Source: Anaerolineaceae bacterium (GTDB lineage: Bacteria > Chloroflexota > Anaerolineae > Aggregatilineales > Phototrophicaceae). Taken from it: a stretch of DNA of 64,000 nt. The position numbers and the translations under genes were made by a program. The stretch is taken from positions 1 through 64,000 of the forward strand of contig REDR01000045.1 of assembly GCA_007693385.1 (NCBI GenBank). The letters are read 5' to 3'. The notes below the pieces were generated by a model. That model was not told the origin of the DNA. It did no database searches and was given only the letters and a program-made list of their open reading frames with translations. Positions within the stretch are counted from its first letter, which is position 1. The number at the start of each line of letters is the position of its first letter. Of this stretch, positions 46,833 to 55,638 are shown in pieces.

Positions 46833-49439
46833 ATGGACAACAAAAAGACGTATAACCTGCTTTTAGTCGCCGGAGATTACGAGATTATTCAGCAGGTGAG
46901 TCGTGCGCTTGGCTCGGCGCGTTTCTACGTACAGAACGCCTTTAACCACCGCGAAGCACAATACATGCTGACGCACGGTGAATTTGATGTCGTGCTTGTC
47001 GATGCCGCGATGATTGACCGGCACACCGGCGCGGCCACACTGCCGATGACGACATCAGCCGTCAGTGATGTGCCGGTCATCGCCTTCGCGCTGGATCACA
47101 ACGCGCAGGCCGTCGTGGAGCAAGTCGGCGTTCCGGCCATCAATATCACCGAGATCGCCGTCATCCGGCGCACCTTGTCGCGGGTGCTGGGCATATCGGT
47201 CTATCATCAGACCGGCCTGCTACCACCACAGGCCGATGATCCGATCTTATCCGGCCAGTACGAACGCTTTAACACGCTATTCGCGCTCAGTAAATCGCTG
47301 ACCGAAGTGCTGGACTTGAGCGAAGTGCTGAATCGCGTGGTAGATGCGGCGCGGCAATTAAGCGGCGCGGATGAGGCGATGATCTTGTTGCCGGAAGGCG
47401 ACGAGCTATATCTGCGGGCGCGGGTGGGCATCGGGCTGGATGTCGCGCAGAATTTCCGCGTCAAAACCCGCGACACGCTGGCCGGTCAGGTCTTCTTCAC
47501 CGGACGACCGGTGATGATCGGCAAGGACGGGCCGCACAAGGTCAAGACCGAGTATTTCGTCAATGCGTTATTGTACGTGCCGATCATGATTCGTAATGAA
47601 ACAATCGGCGTGTTGGGCGTCAATAATCACAGCAAAGGCGAAGAATTCACCGACAATCACCGCCAATTTTTGGAGGCGCTGGCGTCATTCGCGGCGGTCG
47701 CCATCCAGAACGCGCGGACTCATACCGAGAGTCTGGCGCGTAACCGTGATCTCGAAACGCTGGTCAGCGCTACGCAAGCGCTCAACGCGCCTTTATCGCT
47801 AGAAGAGGCGCTGAGCAACGTGGCGTTACAGATGGCGCGGACTTTGCGCGTTGAGCATATCCAGATATTCGAGTGGAATCGACTGGATGACCGGCTGTAT
47901 TTGCAAGCATGGCATGATGATAGCGTGTGGCCGTTCGGACGCGGCCCGCTTGTCGATATGGAAGAATTAGGCGCGATCCGCGCCATGATCGCCAACGAAG
48001 GCCGCCAGCGCGGTTATTGCTGGGTGACGCCGGATGTGCCCAACGACGAACAGACGCGGCGCTGGTTGCCGGAAATCGGCGCGGACACGGTGTTGATCGT
48101 GCCGGTATATGCGGAGCATCTGCTGGGCGTTTTGCGCCTGTTCTTCGTGCAAGCGCCGCATGAACCGTTTGACGGTGAGCTGATGGATGATATTCGCCAG
48201 CGTGCCTTGCGCGTGGTGGCCGACCTGCTGAACAATTCCGAGCGCCCGTTAACGCTGGCGATCCGCAAATTGATCGACCACATCCGGCAACGTTCCGGCG
48301 CGGATTGGTGCGACGTGTTATTGCCGGTGCGCGGCGATAGTGCGCTGGGTGTGGCGCTTCGCATTGGCGAGGCGGCATGGACGGGGCGCCCTCAGCCGAG
48401 CATTGACCTCAGCGCTTACCATGACCTGCGCGATTCCCTGCAAGCGGGGCAACCGGTTGAAGCGCGACAGAGTACACGACAGAACACGGCGGGCGGCGCT
48501 CATCTGCTGGCGCGGACGGACTCCCGTTCGATTCTAGCGGTGCCGATGGTGGATAAGACGCGCACGCGCGGGCTGGTGGTCTTCGGCTGTACCGCGCAGG
48601 AGCGACACTTCATCGGGCGCGATGTGATGATGGCGCGGGCTATCGTCAGTCAGGGCGCTATCGCGCTGGAGAATGCGCGGCTGGTGCATGATCTGGAGAG
48701 CAGTCTGGGCGAGTTGCAGGTCACACAGGAGCGTCTGGTGCAGACCGCACGTTTATCCGCGATGGGCGAACTGGCGTCCGTCGTCGCGCATCAGATGAAC
48801 AATCCGCTAACCACGATCATCGCCGACACCGAATTGATGCTACTCGACGAACCGGAAGACTCCCCGCGCCGTGAGGCGTTGCTGGCGATTGCGCGGACGG
48901 GCAAGCGTGCGTCCAGTGTGGCGCGGCGTCTGCTGGCGATTGCGCGGCCATCGGAGGAATCATCGGACTATATCGACGCGGTGGATAGCTTGCACGGCGT
49001 GCTGGCGTTGCTATCCGGCTACTTGAAGCAGGCCGGAATCAAGCTGGATGTCACCGTGCCGGACGAAAAACTGCCGCCGGTGCGGGCGGTGCGCGGGCGT
49101 CTGGACGACATCTGGCTTAACCTGTTGATGAACGCTTATGAAGCGGTGCGCGACGCGCCCAAGCCGTGTGTCATCGTGGATGTTGCCCATGACGACGCCC
49201 GCCGCGAGCTATACGTCAGCGTCGCCGATAACGGCGCGGGCATTCCCGATGACCTGCACGATAAGATTTTCCTGCCGTTCTTCACCACGAAATCGGGCGG
49301 GGAGAGTACCGGATTAGGCCTGCACATCAGCAGGCGCACCGCCGAAAGCGCCGATGGTTCAATCCGTCTGGAATGCGCTGACGGGTGGACGCGCTTTGTC
49401 GTCACCTTGCCGACCCATACAACCATTGTCGTTGATTGA
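46833..49439 (+). CDS. Three-GAF sensor histidine kinase with receiver-like N-terminus
   Basis: An 868-residue soluble kinase. Residues 1-120 are receiver-like with Asp57 (VVLVDAAM) but a weak acidic pocket. Three GAF-like domains follow (about 145-300, 310-480, 490-620). The H-box is VVAHQMNNPLTTI with His653. The N-box is NLLMNAYEAV, the G1 box VADNGAGIPDD, and the G2 box TGLGLHISRR. It would phosphorylate the OmpR regulator downstream; the signal is unknown. It follows a PspA-like gene in what looks like one operon. Confidence 0.9.
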   Translation: MDNKKTYNLLLVAGDYEIIQQVSRALGSARFYVQNAFNHREAQYMLTHGEFDVVLVDAAMIDRHTGAATLPMTTSAVSDVPVIAFALDHNAQAVVEQVGVPAINITEIAVIRRTLSRVLGISVYHQTGLLPPQADDPILSGQYERFNTLFALSKSLTEVLDLSEVLNRVVDAARQLSGADEAMILLPEGDELYLRARVGIGLDVAQNFRVKTRDTLAGQVFFTGRPVMIGKDGPHKVKTEYFVNALLYVPIMIRNETIGVLGVNNHSKGEEFTDNHRQFLEALASFAAVAIQNARTHTESLARNRDLETLVSATQALNAPLSLEEALSNVALQMARTLRVEHIQIFEWNRLDDRLYLQAWHDDSVWPFGRGPLVDMEELGAIRAMIANEGRQRGYCWVTPDVPNDEQTRRWLPEIGADTVLIVPVYAEHLLGVLRLFFVQAPHEPFDGELMDDIRQRALRVVADLLNNSERPLTLAIRKLIDHIRQRSGADWCDVLLPVRGDSALGVALRIGEAAWTGRPQPSIDLSAYHDLRDSLQAGQPVEARQSTRQNTAGGAHLLARTDSRSILAVPMVDKTRTRGLVVFGCTAQERHFIGRDVMMARAIVSQGAIALENARLVHDLESSLGELQVTQERLVQTARLSAMGELASVVAHQMNNPLTTIIADTELMLLDEPEDSPRREALLAIARTGKRASSVARRLLAIARPSEESSDYIDAVDSLHGVLALLSGYLKQAGIKLDVTVPDEKLPPVRAVRGRLDDIWLNLLMNAYEAVRDAPKPCVIVDVAHDDARRELYVSVADNGAGIPDDLHDKIFLPFFTTKSGGESTGLGLHISRRTAESADGSIRLECADGWTRFVVTLPTHTTIVVD

Positions 49440-49589
49440 GTTGCCAGTTTGCCTTGATCGGTTTACAATCTTTATAAACAAAAGTGATGTGACTACAATG
49501 CTTCGTTGATCGTCTGGTGACGTTTCGCTTCGCTTTGAATGTATGCAATTTTTGTGAACACTTTGAATTATTCGGAGGCAAATTGGATC

Positions 49590-50276
49590 ATGGTGACTAT
49601 TCTAGCCGTTGACGATGATCCCGATGTACTCGGTACGTTAGAACGGGTACTTGATCGTGAAGGCTTTGATGTTGATACGCTTGAATCCGGTGCTGAAGCG
49701 CTGGATTATCTGCAAGACAAGACGCCCGATATGGTGATACTCGACATTATGATGCCGGAGATGGACGGCATCGAAGTCTGTAACAAACTGCGCCATAATC
49801 CCCGCTATATCGCTCTGCCCATCCTATTCTTGACCGCAAAAGGCACAACCGACGACATCGTGAACGGCCTGAACGCCGGTGCGGATGATTATGTCGTCAA
49901 ACCGTTTGAATTGGCGGAATTACGGGCGCGAGTGTACGCCTTGTTACGGCGTGGCGCTCGTGGTAAAGAGATCAAGCGCGTGTTGAAAATCGGTGATCTA
50001 CAGTTGGATTCCGACACGTATCAGGTGACAGTCAACGATCAAAGCGTGCAGTTGACATCGACTGAACATCGCCTGCTACGCCACTTCATGGAGAACCCGA
50101 ATCAGGCGTTGTCGTTGCCGCACCTGTTGCAGATGGTGTGGGATTATCCCGCAGATGCTGGCGATCCTGATCTGGTGCGGGCGCACGTACGGAATCTGCG
50201 CTGTAAGATCGAACTGGACGATGCGCGGCGCTATATTCGCACCGTGCACGGCGTCGGCTACATGATTAAAGAGTGA
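49590..50276 (+). CDS. OmpR/PhoB-type response regulator
   Basis: A 228-residue regulator. The receiver has Asp8/Asp9, phospho-Asp52 (ILDIMMPEMDG), Thr82 and Lys104 (YVVKPFE). The winged helix at about 130-225 has VQLTSTEHRLLRHFMENP and LVRAHVRNLRCKIE. GGAGG lies 12 nt before the ATG at 49590, or 5-6 nt before a TTG at 49584. It follows the three-GAF kinase by 150 bp and is the likely partner. A Pho-box-like repeat follows in the promoter of the next gene. Confidence 0.93.
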   Translation: MVTILAVDDDPDVLGTLERVLDREGFDVDTLESGAEALDYLQDKTPDMVILDIMMPEMDGIEVCNKLRHNPRYIALPILFLTAKGTTDDIVNGLNAGADDYVVKPFELAELRARVYALLRRGARGKEIKRVLKIGDLQLDSDTYQVTVNDQSVQLTSTEHRLLRHFMENPNQALSLPHLLQMVWDYPADAGDPDLVRAHVRNLRCKIELDDARRYIRTVHGVGYMIKE

Positions 50277-50299
50277 AAGCGGCGTTTAGGCCGTCGAAC

Positions 50300-50354
50300 T
50301 TCATAATAAATTCATAAGGTGATGACGCTGAATTGACATAGTTGGCGTTATAAT
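50300..50354 (+). promoter_or_regulatory. Pho-box-like direct repeat and -10 of the second regulator gene
   Basis: TTCATAA at 50300-50306 and again at 50311-50317 (period 11 bp, 4-bp AT-rich spacer) resembles operators of PhoB/OmpR-type regulators. TATAAT lies at 50349-50354. The -35 is weak, as in activator-dependent promoters. A TTGACA 10 bp before TATAAT is too close to act with it. Confidence 0.5.
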
Positions 50355-50398
50355 AGGGATGCAAACAACGATGAAGACCTTATGGATAGGATCGCTTT

Positions 50399-51106
50399 AT
50401 GTATCATATTTTGTGCGTCACCCATGACCGGACAATGTGCCAGATGCTTCAGGATCAACTGCAAGTGGACGGCTATCACATCATTCATGCAGATTCCGCA
50501 CAGATCGCTAGAGAATACATCACCGAAGATCATTTTGATCTGTTCATCATTGATCTTGATTTAGGCGACAATAGCGGCGAAACCGGCGCTCAGTTATGCC
50601 GTGACCTGCGCGAGCAGTTAGAAGCGTTGGACGCGCCGATCATCCTGACGGCCAGCCCGCTTAATACGCAGATGGCGATTAACATGCTGGAGACGTGCGG
50701 CGACGATTACGTGCGTAAGCCATTGGTCACCCGTGAGCTGGTCGCCCGCATCCGCGCTCAATTGCGCCGTGTGGCGGTCAATGCGCGGGTAATCGGCCTG
50801 TTGCGGATTAACCCCGATTCGTTCTCGGTTTATATAGATGGCCGAAACGTCAATCTGACGCGCATCGAATTCGACATCCTGTATTTTCTCATCAACATGC
50901 CGCAAGAGTGGGTGACGACAGGGGAGATACTATCCGGCGTGTGGAACTATCCGGCAGAAGCCGGTGATGCGGCGCTGGTACGCAACCATATCCGCAACAT
51001 CCGCCGTAAGGTCGAGGCCGACCCGGAACGCCCGCAGATTCTCCAGTCACGGCATGGACGCGGCTATAAAGTCCACGCGCATATCGAAGTTGAACACGCT
51101 GTTTAG
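50399..51106 (+). CDS. OmpR-type regulator with degenerate acidic pocket
   Basis: A 235-residue protein with receiver and winged helix. The phospho-Asp is Asp52 (IIDLDLGD), and Thr and Lys are kept (ILTASP, VRKPLV). The usual DD pair at 8-9 is Thr8-His9 (ILCVTHD). The C-terminal winged helix has VNLTRIEFDILYFLINMP and LVRNHIRNIRRKVE. So it may work without normal phosphorylation. Upstream it carries the Pho-box-like repeat, so it may be controlled by the first regulator. It precedes the glmS promoter. Confidence 0.88.
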   Translation: MYHILCVTHDRTMCQMLQDQLQVDGYHIIHADSAQIAREYITEDHFDLFIIDLDLGDNSGETGAQLCRDLREQLEALDAPIILTASPLNTQMAINMLETCGDDYVRKPLVTRELVARIRAQLRRVAVNARVIGLLRINPDSFSVYIDGRNVNLTRIEFDILYFLINMPQEWVTTGEILSGVWNYPAEAGDAALVRNHIRNIRRKVEADPERPQILQSRHGRGYKVHAHIEVEHAV

Positions 51107-51120
51107 TTGTGTTAACCCCC

Positions 51121-51149
51121 TTGCCAATTGAGCGAATTGCGTTTATCAT
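51121..51149 (+). promoter_or_regulatory. Promoter of the glmS leader
   Basis: TTGCCA at 51121-51126 and TATCAT at 51144-51149 with 17-bp spacing. Both hexamers match 5 of 6 positions. Transcription would start about 100 nt before the ribozyme. Confidence 0.65.
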
Positions 51150-51180
51150 GCGCCCAGACAGACTAAGACGAGGCGCATGA
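51146..51180. repeat. Stem-loop between promoter and ribozyme
   Basis: TCATGCGCC (51146-51154) pairs with GGCGCATGA (51172-51180), a perfect 9-bp inverted repeat with a 17-nt loop overlapping the -10 of the glmS promoter. It could be the terminator of the preceding regulator gene, but lacks a T tract. Confidence 0.45.
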
Positions 51181-51250
51181 TGTAGCGCCTTGCATCGCGC
51201 AAATCGTGTGACGAGGAGGTGTACAGCGCGAGATCATCGGGGCATTGGAT

Positions 51251-51455
51251 AGCGCAAGGACCTGAATAGATTCATCCGGTTCAGGTTGACGAGGTGACGG
51301 TTGGCGCGAGCGGTCGCGCCGAAAATCGAGAGATCAGCGGATGCCGTCAGGGTGATGTCCACCATCCTTTGTCTAGTTCCCCCCGCATAGCAAAAGCCGA
51401 CCACGAAAACCAGCAGGTAACTGCTGGCACAGGTGGCGCGGCAAGTGGACAAAAA
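51251..51455 (+). promoter_or_regulatory. glmS glucosamine-6-phosphate-activated self-cleaving ribozyme
   Basis: The RNA core matches the glmS ribozyme. The cleavage site A|GCGC is at 51251/51252. P1 is ACCTGAA (51260-51266) with TTCAGGT (51280-51286). The conserved GTTGACGAGG is at 51285-51294. TGACGG (51295-51300) pairs with CCGTCA (51344-51349). ATCGAGAGATC is at 51325-51335 and AGCGGATGCC at 51336-51345. P3 is GTCCAC (51357-51362) with GTGGAC (51445-51450). There is a peripheral hairpin at 51410-51427. On binding glucosamine-6-phosphate the leader cuts itself and the glmS mRNA is degraded. A hairpin at about 51482-51508 lies before the gene. The 3' limit is approximate. Confidence 0.94.
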
Positions 51456-51556
51456 CCGGCGCGTTGGCGTCGGGCGTGGTGTGCCCCTGCTTCGCGCAGT
51501 ACGGGGCGCTCCTATTTCATCAAACCTTATGACAATTGAATGAATAGGAGTGAACG

Positions 51557-53404
51557 ATGTGCGGAATCGTAGGTTATATCGGCACAGCTGACGCGACGGC
51601 GATCATCGTGGATGGCTTGCAACGTCTGGAATATCGCGGCTACGACTCGGCGGGTGTCGCCGTGTTGAATGGCAAGGGCATTGAAGTTCGGCGCGATGTC
51701 GGCAAGCTGAGCAATCTCCGCGCCCGCGTGCAGGCCGACCCGATTCACGGCACGCTCGGCATCGGCCATACACGCTGGGCGACACATGGCATCCCCTCAC
51801 AGCGCAACGCACACCCGCACGTCAGCATGGCGGGCGATTTCGTGGTGGTGCATAACGGCATCGTGGAGAACTATCTCGAACTGCGCGAGCAGTTGATGGC
51901 GGAGGGCGTCAACTTCGCCAGCGATACCGACACGGAAGTTATCGTGCAGTTGATCGAGCGTTACGCGCACGCCGAAGTCGAAGTCGATTTCGCGTCTGCG
52001 GTGCGGCAGGCGGTGCGCTGTTTGCGCGGCGCACATGCGATTGTCGTCATCCACAAGCACGAGCCGAACCAGATGATCGCGGTTCGCATCGGCAACGCGG
52101 GCGGCGTGGCGCTGGGGCTGGGCGAGGGCGAGATGTACGTCGCGTCCGACATCCCCGCCATTCTGGAGCATACGCGGCGCATGGTGTTTCTGGAAAGCCG
52201 CCAGATGGCGCTGATCTCCCGTGAGGGGTACGCGCTTTTTGATCTGGACGGCCAGCCGTTAGTCGGCGATGTGCAGACTATCGCATGGGACCCGGTGAGC
52301 GCGGCGAAGGGTGAATATAAACACTTCATGCAGAAAGAGATTTTCGAGCAACCCCGCGCCATCACCGACACGCTAGGCGGGCGCATCGACTTCGAGCATC
52401 ACCGCGTCCACCTGCCTGACCTTAATCTGAGCGCCGGTCACGCGCTTGAACTGCGGCGGTTGGTGACGGTGGCTTGCGGCACCAGCTACTATAGCGGGCT
52501 GGTCGGTAAATTCTTCATCGAGCAAATCGCCCGTTTGAACGTCGAAGTCGATTATGGCAGTGAATACCGCTACCGCGACCCGATCATTGACCGGCAGACC
52601 GCGATACTGGCGATCACACAGAGCGGCGAAACTGTCGATACGCTGGCCGCGATGGAAGAAGCCCGCGACAAGGGCGGGACGGTGTGGAGCATCGTCAACG
52701 CTTTCGGCAGTCAGGCGATGCGCGTCGCCGATGGCACGATCACCATGAACGCCGGGCCGGAAATCGGCGTCGCCAGCACAAAAGCGTTCACGTCGAGCAT
52801 CGTCGATCAATACCTGCTGGCGATCTATCTCGGGCAATTGCGCGGCACGATCAACGATGAACAGCGCGTCGCGCTGGTGCAGGATGCCTCACGGATTCCG
52901 GCGCTGGTCAGCAAGGCGCTAGAACTGGATGAGCAGGTGCATCAACTGGCCGGCGAGCTATATCACTTCACGGATTTTCTGTTTGTGGGGCGCGGGCTGA
53001 ATTATCCCATCGCGTTAGAAGGGGCGCTGAAGCTCAAAGAGATCAGCTATATACACGCGGAAGGCTATCCCGCCGGTGAGATGAAGCACGGCCCTATCGC
53101 GCTGATCGACGAGAACATGCCGGTTCTGGCAATCGCGCCGCGTGATGGGCTGTACGAGAAGATGATCTCGCAGATCGAGCAGGCCAAAGCGCGGGGCGGG
53201 CTGGTGATCGCCGTCGCCACCGAAGGCGATACGCTGATCGCGGGGAAAGCCGACCATGTGCTCTACATCCCGCAGACCGCCGAATTGATTAATCCGGTGG
53301 TGTCGGTCATCCCGTTGCAGTTACTCGCGTACCACATCGCGGTATGGCGTGGCGCGGACGTTGACCAACCGCGCAATCTGGCGAAGAGCGTCACTGTGGA
53401 GTAG
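51557..53404 (+). CDS. glmS: Glutamine:fructose-6-phosphate aminotransferase (isomerizing)
   Basis: A 615-residue enzyme that makes glucosamine-6-phosphate for peptidoglycan precursors. The glutaminase half begins MCGIVGYIGT with nucleophile Cys2, and has LEYRGYDSAG and TRWATHG. The isomerase half has two SIS domains with ACGTSYYSGL, AITQSGETVDTLAA and LNYPIALEGALKLKEISYIHAEGY (in two parts). The end LAKSVTVE is the usual conserved C-terminus. AATAGGAG is placed before the ATG. The ribozyme upstream controls it. It overlaps a convergent gene by 14 bp. Confidence 0.98.
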   Translation: MCGIVGYIGTADATAIIVDGLQRLEYRGYDSAGVAVLNGKGIEVRRDVGKLSNLRARVQADPIHGTLGIGHTRWATHGIPSQRNAHPHVSMAGDFVVVHNGIVENYLELREQLMAEGVNFASDTDTEVIVQLIERYAHAEVEVDFASAVRQAVRCLRGAHAIVVIHKHEPNQMIAVRIGNAGGVALGLGEGEMYVASDIPAILEHTRRMVFLESRQMALISREGYALFDLDGQPLVGDVQTIAWDPVSAAKGEYKHFMQKEIFEQPRAITDTLGGRIDFEHHRVHLPDLNLSAGHALELRRLVTVACGTSYYSGLVGKFFIEQIARLNVEVDYGSEYRYRDPIIDRQTAILAITQSGETVDTLAAMEEARDKGGTVWSIVNAFGSQAMRVADGTITMNAGPEIGVASTKAFTSSIVDQYLLAIYLGQLRGTINDEQRVALVQDASRIPALVSKALELDEQVHQLAGELYHFTDFLFVGRGLNYPIALEGALKLKEISYIHAEGYPAGEMKHGPIALIDENMPVLAIAPRDGLYEKMISQIEQAKARGGLVIAVATEGDTLIAGKADHVLYIPQTAELINPVVSVIPLQLLAYHIAVWRGADVDQPRNLAKSVTVE

Positions 53405-54545
53405 CGGCGTCATCCATCTCATATAGCGGCAAGGTCAGCGTGAATGTCGTGCCCTCATCGGGCGTGCTGGTCACGCTGATCTGTCCTTCGTGTTGCTCGA
53501 CGATTGATTTCACGATGCTCAGGCCGAGTCCCGTGCCCTCTTGATGGCGGTGTTGATCTTCGTTCACGCGATAGAACTTGTCGAAGATATGCGGGAGCGC
53601 GTTCTGCGGGATGCCGATGCCGTTGTCGCTGATGACGATTCGCCAGTCCAGCCCGTTGGTCGCCACCGCTACGCGCACCGCGCCGCCTTCCGTCGTGTAT
53701 TTGATGGCGTTGCTCAGCAGGTTACTGATCGCTTGCCCCAGCCGTTCCGCGTCAATCATCACCTGTATATCGGCGGCGGGCGGCTGATAGTCTAGCGTGA
53801 TGCGCTTTTGTTGTGCGTTGAAATCGAACGGATTCAGCGTGCGCCGCATGAAATCATCCAGCGATACCGCCTGTCGGTCTGGCGCTTGCCCCGTCTCGAA
53901 CCGCGCTAGATCGAGTAAATTGGTGATGAGGTCTTGCATCTGCTGGACGTTGCCTTCTAGTATTTCGAGATATTTCCGCCCGCCGTCGTCGTCAATACAT
54001 CCGTGTTTCTGCAATAGATACAGGGCGGTCTTGAAGTTGTTGAGCGGATTTTTGAGATCGTGCGATGTCATCTGTAGCACATCATCCTTCATCTCGCTCA
54101 ATCTCTGGTAATTGGCGCGGTCACGTTCGCGCATGGCTTCCATTTCGCGGCGCTGTTGCTGAATGGTCAGATGCGCGTTGACCCGCGCCAGCACCTCACG
54201 CGGGCGGAAGGGCTTGCCGATGTAGTCCACGCCGCCGACGCTGAAGCCGCGCAGGATGTTGTCGCTGTTGGTCAGCGCGGAGACGAAGATCACCGGCGTT
54301 AGACGTGTTCTCGGGGATTCGCTCAATCGTTGGCAGAGTTGGAACCCGTCGAGGCCGCCGGGCATCATCACGTCAAGCAAGATCAAATCGGGTATGTTCT
54401 GCTCGATGACCTTCAGCGCTTCTTCGCCGCTTTGTGCGGTGTCTATCTCGTGACCTTTGCGCCCCAGAATGCGGGCGAGTACCTGTATATTCTCCGGCAG
54501 ATCATCGACAATCAGAATTCGGCTGGGCGGTGCGGTTAACGTCAT
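53391..54545 (-). CDS. Receiver-histidine kinase hybrid
   Basis: A 384-residue soluble protein. The receiver (10-125) has Asp14/Asp15, Asp58 (LILLDVMMPGG), and Lys111 (YIGKPFRP). After a short coiled coil comes the kinase: H-box TSHDLKNPLNN with His162, the N-box SNLLSNAIKYT, the G1 box SDNGIGIPQN, and GTGLGLSIVKSI. It lacks a sensory domain, so input must come through the receiver. It is convergent to glmS. The promoter at 54588-54617 lies upstream. Confidence 0.93.
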   Translation of the reverse strand: MTLTAPPSRILIVDDLPENIQVLARILGRKGHEIDTAQSGEEALKVIEQNIPDLILLDVMMPGGLDGFQLCQRLSESPRTRLTPVIFVSALTNSDNILRGFSVGGVDYIGKPFRPREVLARVNAHLTIQQQRREMEAMRERDRANYQRLSEMKDDVLQMTSHDLKNPLNNFKTALYLLQKHGCIDDDGGRKYLEILEGNVQQMQDLITNLLDLARFETGQAPDRQAVSLDDFMRRTLNPFDFNAQQKRITLDYQPPAADIQVMIDAERLGQAISNLLSNAIKYTTEGGAVRVAVATNGLDWRIVISDNGIGIPQNALPHIFDKFYRVNEDQHRHQEGTGLGLSIVKSIVEQHEGQISVTSTPDEGTTFTLTLPLYEMDDAATPQ

Positions 54546-54587
54546 GGTGCCATCTCTCCACCTGTAGCGATGCTATGCGCTGATTCT

Positions 54588-54617
54588 ATCATAGTTTATT
54601 CTTTTCGTGCGTGTTAA
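54588..54617 (-). promoter_or_regulatory. Promoter of the receiver-kinase gene
   Basis: On the minus strand TTAACA (54612-54617) and TATGAT (54588-54593) with 18-bp spacing, both 5 of 6 to consensus, about 45 bp before the start codon. Confidence 0.6.
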
Positions 54618-54673
54618 TTGGTACGTCCGCGTGCATTTCAACATTTTGGCGTTGTGTCAATTGAGGGCGCAGT

Positions 54674-54695
54674 AGGGCATAGCACGCTACGCCCT
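54674..54695. repeat. Palindrome related to the one at 28406
   Basis: AGGGCATAGC-ac-GCTACGCCCT, a 10-bp inverted repeat with one mismatch. It shares the core TAGCACGCTACGCC with the palindrome at 28406-28423. It lies in the 290-bp gap before rpmH, which otherwise shows only the two promoters listed here. Confidence 0.5.
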
Positions 54696-54757
54696 TTGTA
54701 TCGACAATATGATTATCGCCAATAATCCGAAACGCCATTCGCGGCCATACCCTCCCC

Positions 54758-54786
54758 TAGACGATGCCCGCACTCTAATTTATACT
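54758..54786 (+). promoter_or_regulatory. Promoter of rpmH
   Basis: TAGACG at 54758-54763 and TATACT at 54781-54786 with 17-bp spacing, 50 bp before the rpmH start. No DnaA boxes are seen nearby. Confidence 0.55.
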
Positions 54787-54835
54787 GTTAAGTCGTTCAT
54801 TCGTCAGTCAATCAGAACCAGAATGAGGTTTTAAG

Positions 54836-55015
54836 ATGTCAACAAAAAGAACCTACCAACCGAAGATTCGGCGGCGGGCGCGTGTCCATGGTTTTCGCGC
54901 TCGCATGAAGACACGCGGCGGGCGGACAGTGCTCAAGCGTCGTCGGGAACGTGGCCGTCACAGTCTGGCGGTATCGCCCACGCACGTGAAGAAGATCAAC
55001 TGGAATGCACGCTAA
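54836..55015 (+). CDS. rpmH: 50S ribosomal protein L34
   Basis: A 59-residue basic protein: [19 protein letters not shown], then [18 protein letters not shown] and [10 protein letters not shown]. This is the L34 pattern (KRTYQPK, HGFRARM, GGR-x-VL-x-RRR). L34 sits near the exit tunnel of the large subunit. The tail of about 15 residues ([13 protein letters not shown]) is longer than the 44-46 residue norm. GAGG lies 8 nt before the start. It is followed by a hairpin and rnpA, the conserved order. Confidence 0.95.
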   Translation: MSTKRTYQPKIRRRARVHGFRARMKTRGGRTVLKRRRERGRHSLAVSPTHVKKINWNAR

Positions 55016-55021
55016 CGCATC

Positions 55022-55038
55022 GCCCCGCTAGACGGGGC
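55022..55038 (+). terminator. Hairpin between rpmH and rnpA
   Basis: GCCCCG (55022-55027) pairs with CGGGGC (55033-55038), a 6-bp stem, followed by TTTGTGTGTT. It may be a partial terminator that lowers rnpA relative to rpmH. Confidence 0.55.
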
Positions 55039-55054
55039 TTTGTGTGTTCTCACC

Positions 55055-55408
55055 ATGTCGATAAAGCGGCGCTATCGACTGCGCCGACCACAGGATTTCG
55101 CAAGATTACGGGCTGAAGGGCAAGTAACCAGACACGCCATGATGATCCTGAGCGTCGCGCCCAACCCATTGACACATAATCGTTATGGGATTATCACCGC
55201 GAAGCGGCTAGGCAACGCGGTCAAACGTAACCGTGCCCGCCGACAGGTGTCGCACGCGCTCCGCGCATTGCATCCGGCGTTACCCGCCGGTTTTGATGTG
55301 GTGTGCATTGTGCGCGGCGCGGCCATTGGCGCAGAACAATCTGCGATTATGGCGGCGCTACGGCAAACGCTACGCCGTGCCGATTTATTGTCAGAGGATG
55401 AACTATGA
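55055..55408 (+). CDS. rnpA: Ribonuclease P protein component
   Basis: A 117-residue protein that binds the RNase P RNA and helps trim pre-tRNA 5' ends. The N-terminus is [18 protein letters not shown]. The family core is [28 protein letters not shown], the RNR motif, given here in two parts ([17 protein letters not shown] and [11 protein letters not shown]). The ATG at 55055 begins at the expected end; a longer reading from 55040 is less likely. The stop overlaps yidD by 4 bp. Confidence 0.95.
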   Translation: MSIKRRYRLRRPQDFARLRAEGQVTRHAMMILSVAPNPLTHNRYGIITAKRLGNAVKRNRARRQVSHALRALHPALPAGFDVVCIVRGAAIGAEQSAIMAALRQTLRRADLLSEDEL

Positions 55409-55638
55409 AATGGCTTGCTCTGGGTTTGATTCGCTTCTACCAGAAGCGGATTTCGCCCCTGTTGCCGCCGTCGTGCATTTACGAACCGAGTTGTTCGCAA
55501 TATACTTATGAAGCCATCCAGATACACGGCGCTTTGCGCGGTTCGTGGATGGGGTTCAAGCGTATATTGCGCTGTAATCCGTTCGCACGTGGCGGCCACG
55601 ATCCCGTCCCCCCCAAGAAGGAGAAAAACGCTAAATGA
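55405..55638 (+). CDS. yidD: Membrane protein insertion efficiency factor YidD
   Basis: A 77-residue protein with [34 protein letters not shown] and the [15 protein letters not shown] end, all YidD marks with the conserved Cys residues. It helps YidC in membrane insertion. The start ATG overlaps the rnpA stop, and its own stop overlaps the next gene by 4 bp. Three linked overlaps suggest translational coupling. Confidence 0.95.
   Translation: MKWLALGLIRFYQKRISPLLPPSCIYEPSCSQYTYEAIQIHGALRGSWMGFKRILRCNPFARGGHDPVPPKKEKNAK

Noticed and set aside
50333-50354. TTGACA and TATAAT as a promoter of the second OmpR regulator
   Set aside because: The spacing is only 10 bp, too short for sigma-70; only TATAAT is kept.
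54546-54835. Replication origin next to rpmH
   Set aside because: No DnaA boxes and no dnaA or dnaN gene are seen; only promoters and a palindrome are present.
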